This document shows positions 62,945-64,000 of a DNA stretch of 64,000 nt, piece after piece. Position 1 is the first letter of the stretch. Each line of letters opens with the position of its first letter. This DNA comes from Algoriphagus boseongensis (GTDB lineage Bacteria; Bacteroidota; Bacteroidia; Cytophagales; Cyclobacteriaceae). The position numbers were made by a program, and so were the translations under genes. The notes under the pieces were generated by a model. The model ran no database searches, was not told where the DNA came from, and saw only the letters and a list, made by a program, of their open reading frames with translations. Location: assembly GCF_004362805.1 (NCBI RefSeq), contig NZ_SNYF01000005.1:1539676-1603675 (forward strand). The letters are read 5' to 3'.

Positions 62945-63344
62945 TTTCCAGCCGGAGGAGGCTTCGATTACTTTGTAGTGGGGAGAATTGATGAGTTTAA
63001 AATTTAAAGTTTAAAGTTGAACGTCATGGCCAGGAGCCTGGAATTCGATTTTGATTTAATTGATTGCTTTCAGATAAGAAAGCAATCTTTTGGAATTTAT
63101 GATTAAGGACTGCTTCGCTCGCAGTGACGATCCACCTCAATGCGAGGAGCCAAGAACCGAATTTTGATTCATTCGATGATTTGCTTGCGACGAAGCAATC
63201 TTTTGGAATTTATGATTAAAGACTGCTTCGCTTCGCTCGCAGTGACGATCCAAATGTTATTACAGTTGAATTTATATCCAGAATTTGCCTACTGCTTATT
63301 CTTTACTGCAAACTGCCCACTGTTTACTCTCAACTGCCCCCTGC
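62945..63344. repeat. Repeat-filled 400-bp spacer
   Basis: No gene is supported. It has a TTTAAAGTTTAAAGTT tract (63003-63018), two REP-like copies of the GAAGCAATCTTTT family (63022-63091 and 63138-63204), two CTTCGCTCGCAGTGACGATC units (near 63113-63132 and 63232-63251), and from 63290 a CTGCCCACTGCC/CTACTGCC tract. That tract continues into the next gene's 3' end. Confidence 0.75.
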
Positions 63345-64000
63345 CTACTGCCTACTGCCCACTGAATAAACTCCCTCCTGTACTTCTTTCTCTTCGGGTT
63401 TGAAGGTTTCTCTAAAGAAGGTTTTTAGATAAGTTATGGAGTACTTAAGCCTTTTGTGGTAAGTGGCTACCATAAAATATCTAAAGGCCAATCGCACTTT
63501 AGTTTTTTTAGGAATCTGATTTTTAAACCTATCCGAAGGAAGATTTAAAACCTCTTGGAAAAGAACCAATTCGGATTCTACTACTTTCTTTTTCTCCTGA
63601 TATCTGGACGTGATCGAGTTGCCATGAAGCAGATACCTAAAACAAGGCTGCTCTATAACCCCCCATTTAGCCTGATGAAGAATGACCCTTAGATAGAGTT
63701 CCCATTCCTGATGCCTTCTTAATTTTATATTAAACAGGCCTACCTTTTCATAAACATATCTTCTGACCATTGGGCCTCCGGTAAAAAAGATCAGTCGAAA
63801 TTCCAGGTAATCCTCAATAGGATTTTCAGAAAAATAGCTTTGCTTGAACTTGGTATTTCCTTCAAACTTCTCATCAATCTTCAGGTCTCCTTTTGCAATT
63901 ACCACTGGAGTTTTTGGATGACCTTTAAGGTAGTTTACCTTCTTTTCCAAAAACCAAGGATACATGATGTCATCGCTATCAAACCACTGGATAAATTCTC
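63345..64000 (-). CDS. Glycosyltransferase family 2, C-terminal part
   Basis: The window cuts off the 5' end: the frame stays open to base 63999 (codon start) and reads EFIQWFDSDDIMYPWFLEK, so the metal motif Asp-Ser-Asp-Asp is present. GGPMVRRYVYEKVGLF and HQEWELYLRVILHQ are later GT2 motifs. Only the catalytic N-terminus is missing. The last residues (GVYSVGSRQ) and the stop come from a CAGTGGGCAGTAGGCAG repeat, so the native C-terminus was lost. Confidence 0.85.
   Translation of the reverse strand, partial: EFIQWFDSDDIMYPWFLEKKVNYLKGHPKTPVVIAKGDLKIDEKFEGNTKFKQSYFSENPIEDYLEFRLIFFTGGPMVRRYVYEKVGLFNIKLRRHQEWELYLRVILHQAKWGVIEQPCFRYLLHGNSITSRYQEKKKVVESELVLFQEVLNLPSDRFKNQIPKKTKVRLAFRYFMVATYHKRLKYSITYLKTFFRETFKPEEKEVQEGVYSVGSRQ

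Overview
The window looks like a chromosomal segment from a member of the Bacteroidota, most likely order Cytophagales and close to Cyclobacteriaceae (Algoriphagus-like). The evidence is the families present (YceI lipoprotein, S10 peptidase, DUF6266-like and DUF5675-like proteins), a Bacteroidota-type promoter (TTG, 19 bp, TATATTTG) before the capsule export gene, mostly weak ribosome binding sites, and the gene order miaB - sigma-54 activator - lptE - secG - groESL. The family-level placement is inference. No rRNA, tRNA or CRISPR array was seen.

Left third (1-21 kb), mostly core genes. It opens with the 3' end of pyrE. A compact five-gene minus-strand operon follows (5350 down to 452): an esterase, a RimK-like ATP-grasp ligase, a YbdK/GCS2 carboxylate-amine ligase, a class I glutamine amidotransferase and a second ATP-grasp-like protein. 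This looks like a pathway for an unknown glutathione- or peptide-like metabolite. Then come a gamma-carbonic-anhydrase-like protein, YceI, dinB, miaB, a sigma-54 activator, lptE, secG, a sterol-desaturase-like protein, groES-groEL with a candidate sigma-54 promoter, a response regulator, a serine hydrolase and an S10 peptidase.

Right two thirds (21.7-64 kb), a large surface-polysaccharide locus, nearly all on the minus strand. It contains kdsB, a Wzc-like tyrosine autokinase, a Wza-like export lipoprotein, a polysaccharide deacetylase, an EpsG/Wzy-like membrane protein and many glycosyltransferases, including a tandem GT4-GT4 fusion and a formyltransferase/GH43-like fusion. It also has several methyltransferases, a WbsX-like protein, a GT10 fucosyltransferase, an MBOAT plus SGNH-like O-acylation pair, and both halves of an O-antigen ABC exporter (Wzm and Wzt) set 10 kb apart. 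It carries decayed genes: a GT2 relic, an internally deleted GtrB-like gene and a truncated methyltransferase paralogue. An unrelated accessory module (30.9-35.0 kb) of small membrane proteins, DUF5675-like and DUF6266-like proteins, a small HTH-like protein and a Crp-like regulator interrupts it.

Dispersed repeats fill the spacers of the right part. The main families are REP-like GTCATTTCG...GAGAAATCT, REP-like GTCATTGCGAGG...GAAGCAATCTTT, TTTAAAGTTTAAA tracts, CAGTGGGCAGTAGGCAG tracts, GTCAACGGTCCACGG units and the palindrome CCCGATAGCTATCGGG. Two observations stand out. First, sequence from these families sits in frame inside three polysaccharide enzymes and forms the 3' ends of others. 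Second, a small GIY-YIG nuclease gene lies exactly between two inverted REP-like units, which suggests a nuclease-linked mobile repeat.
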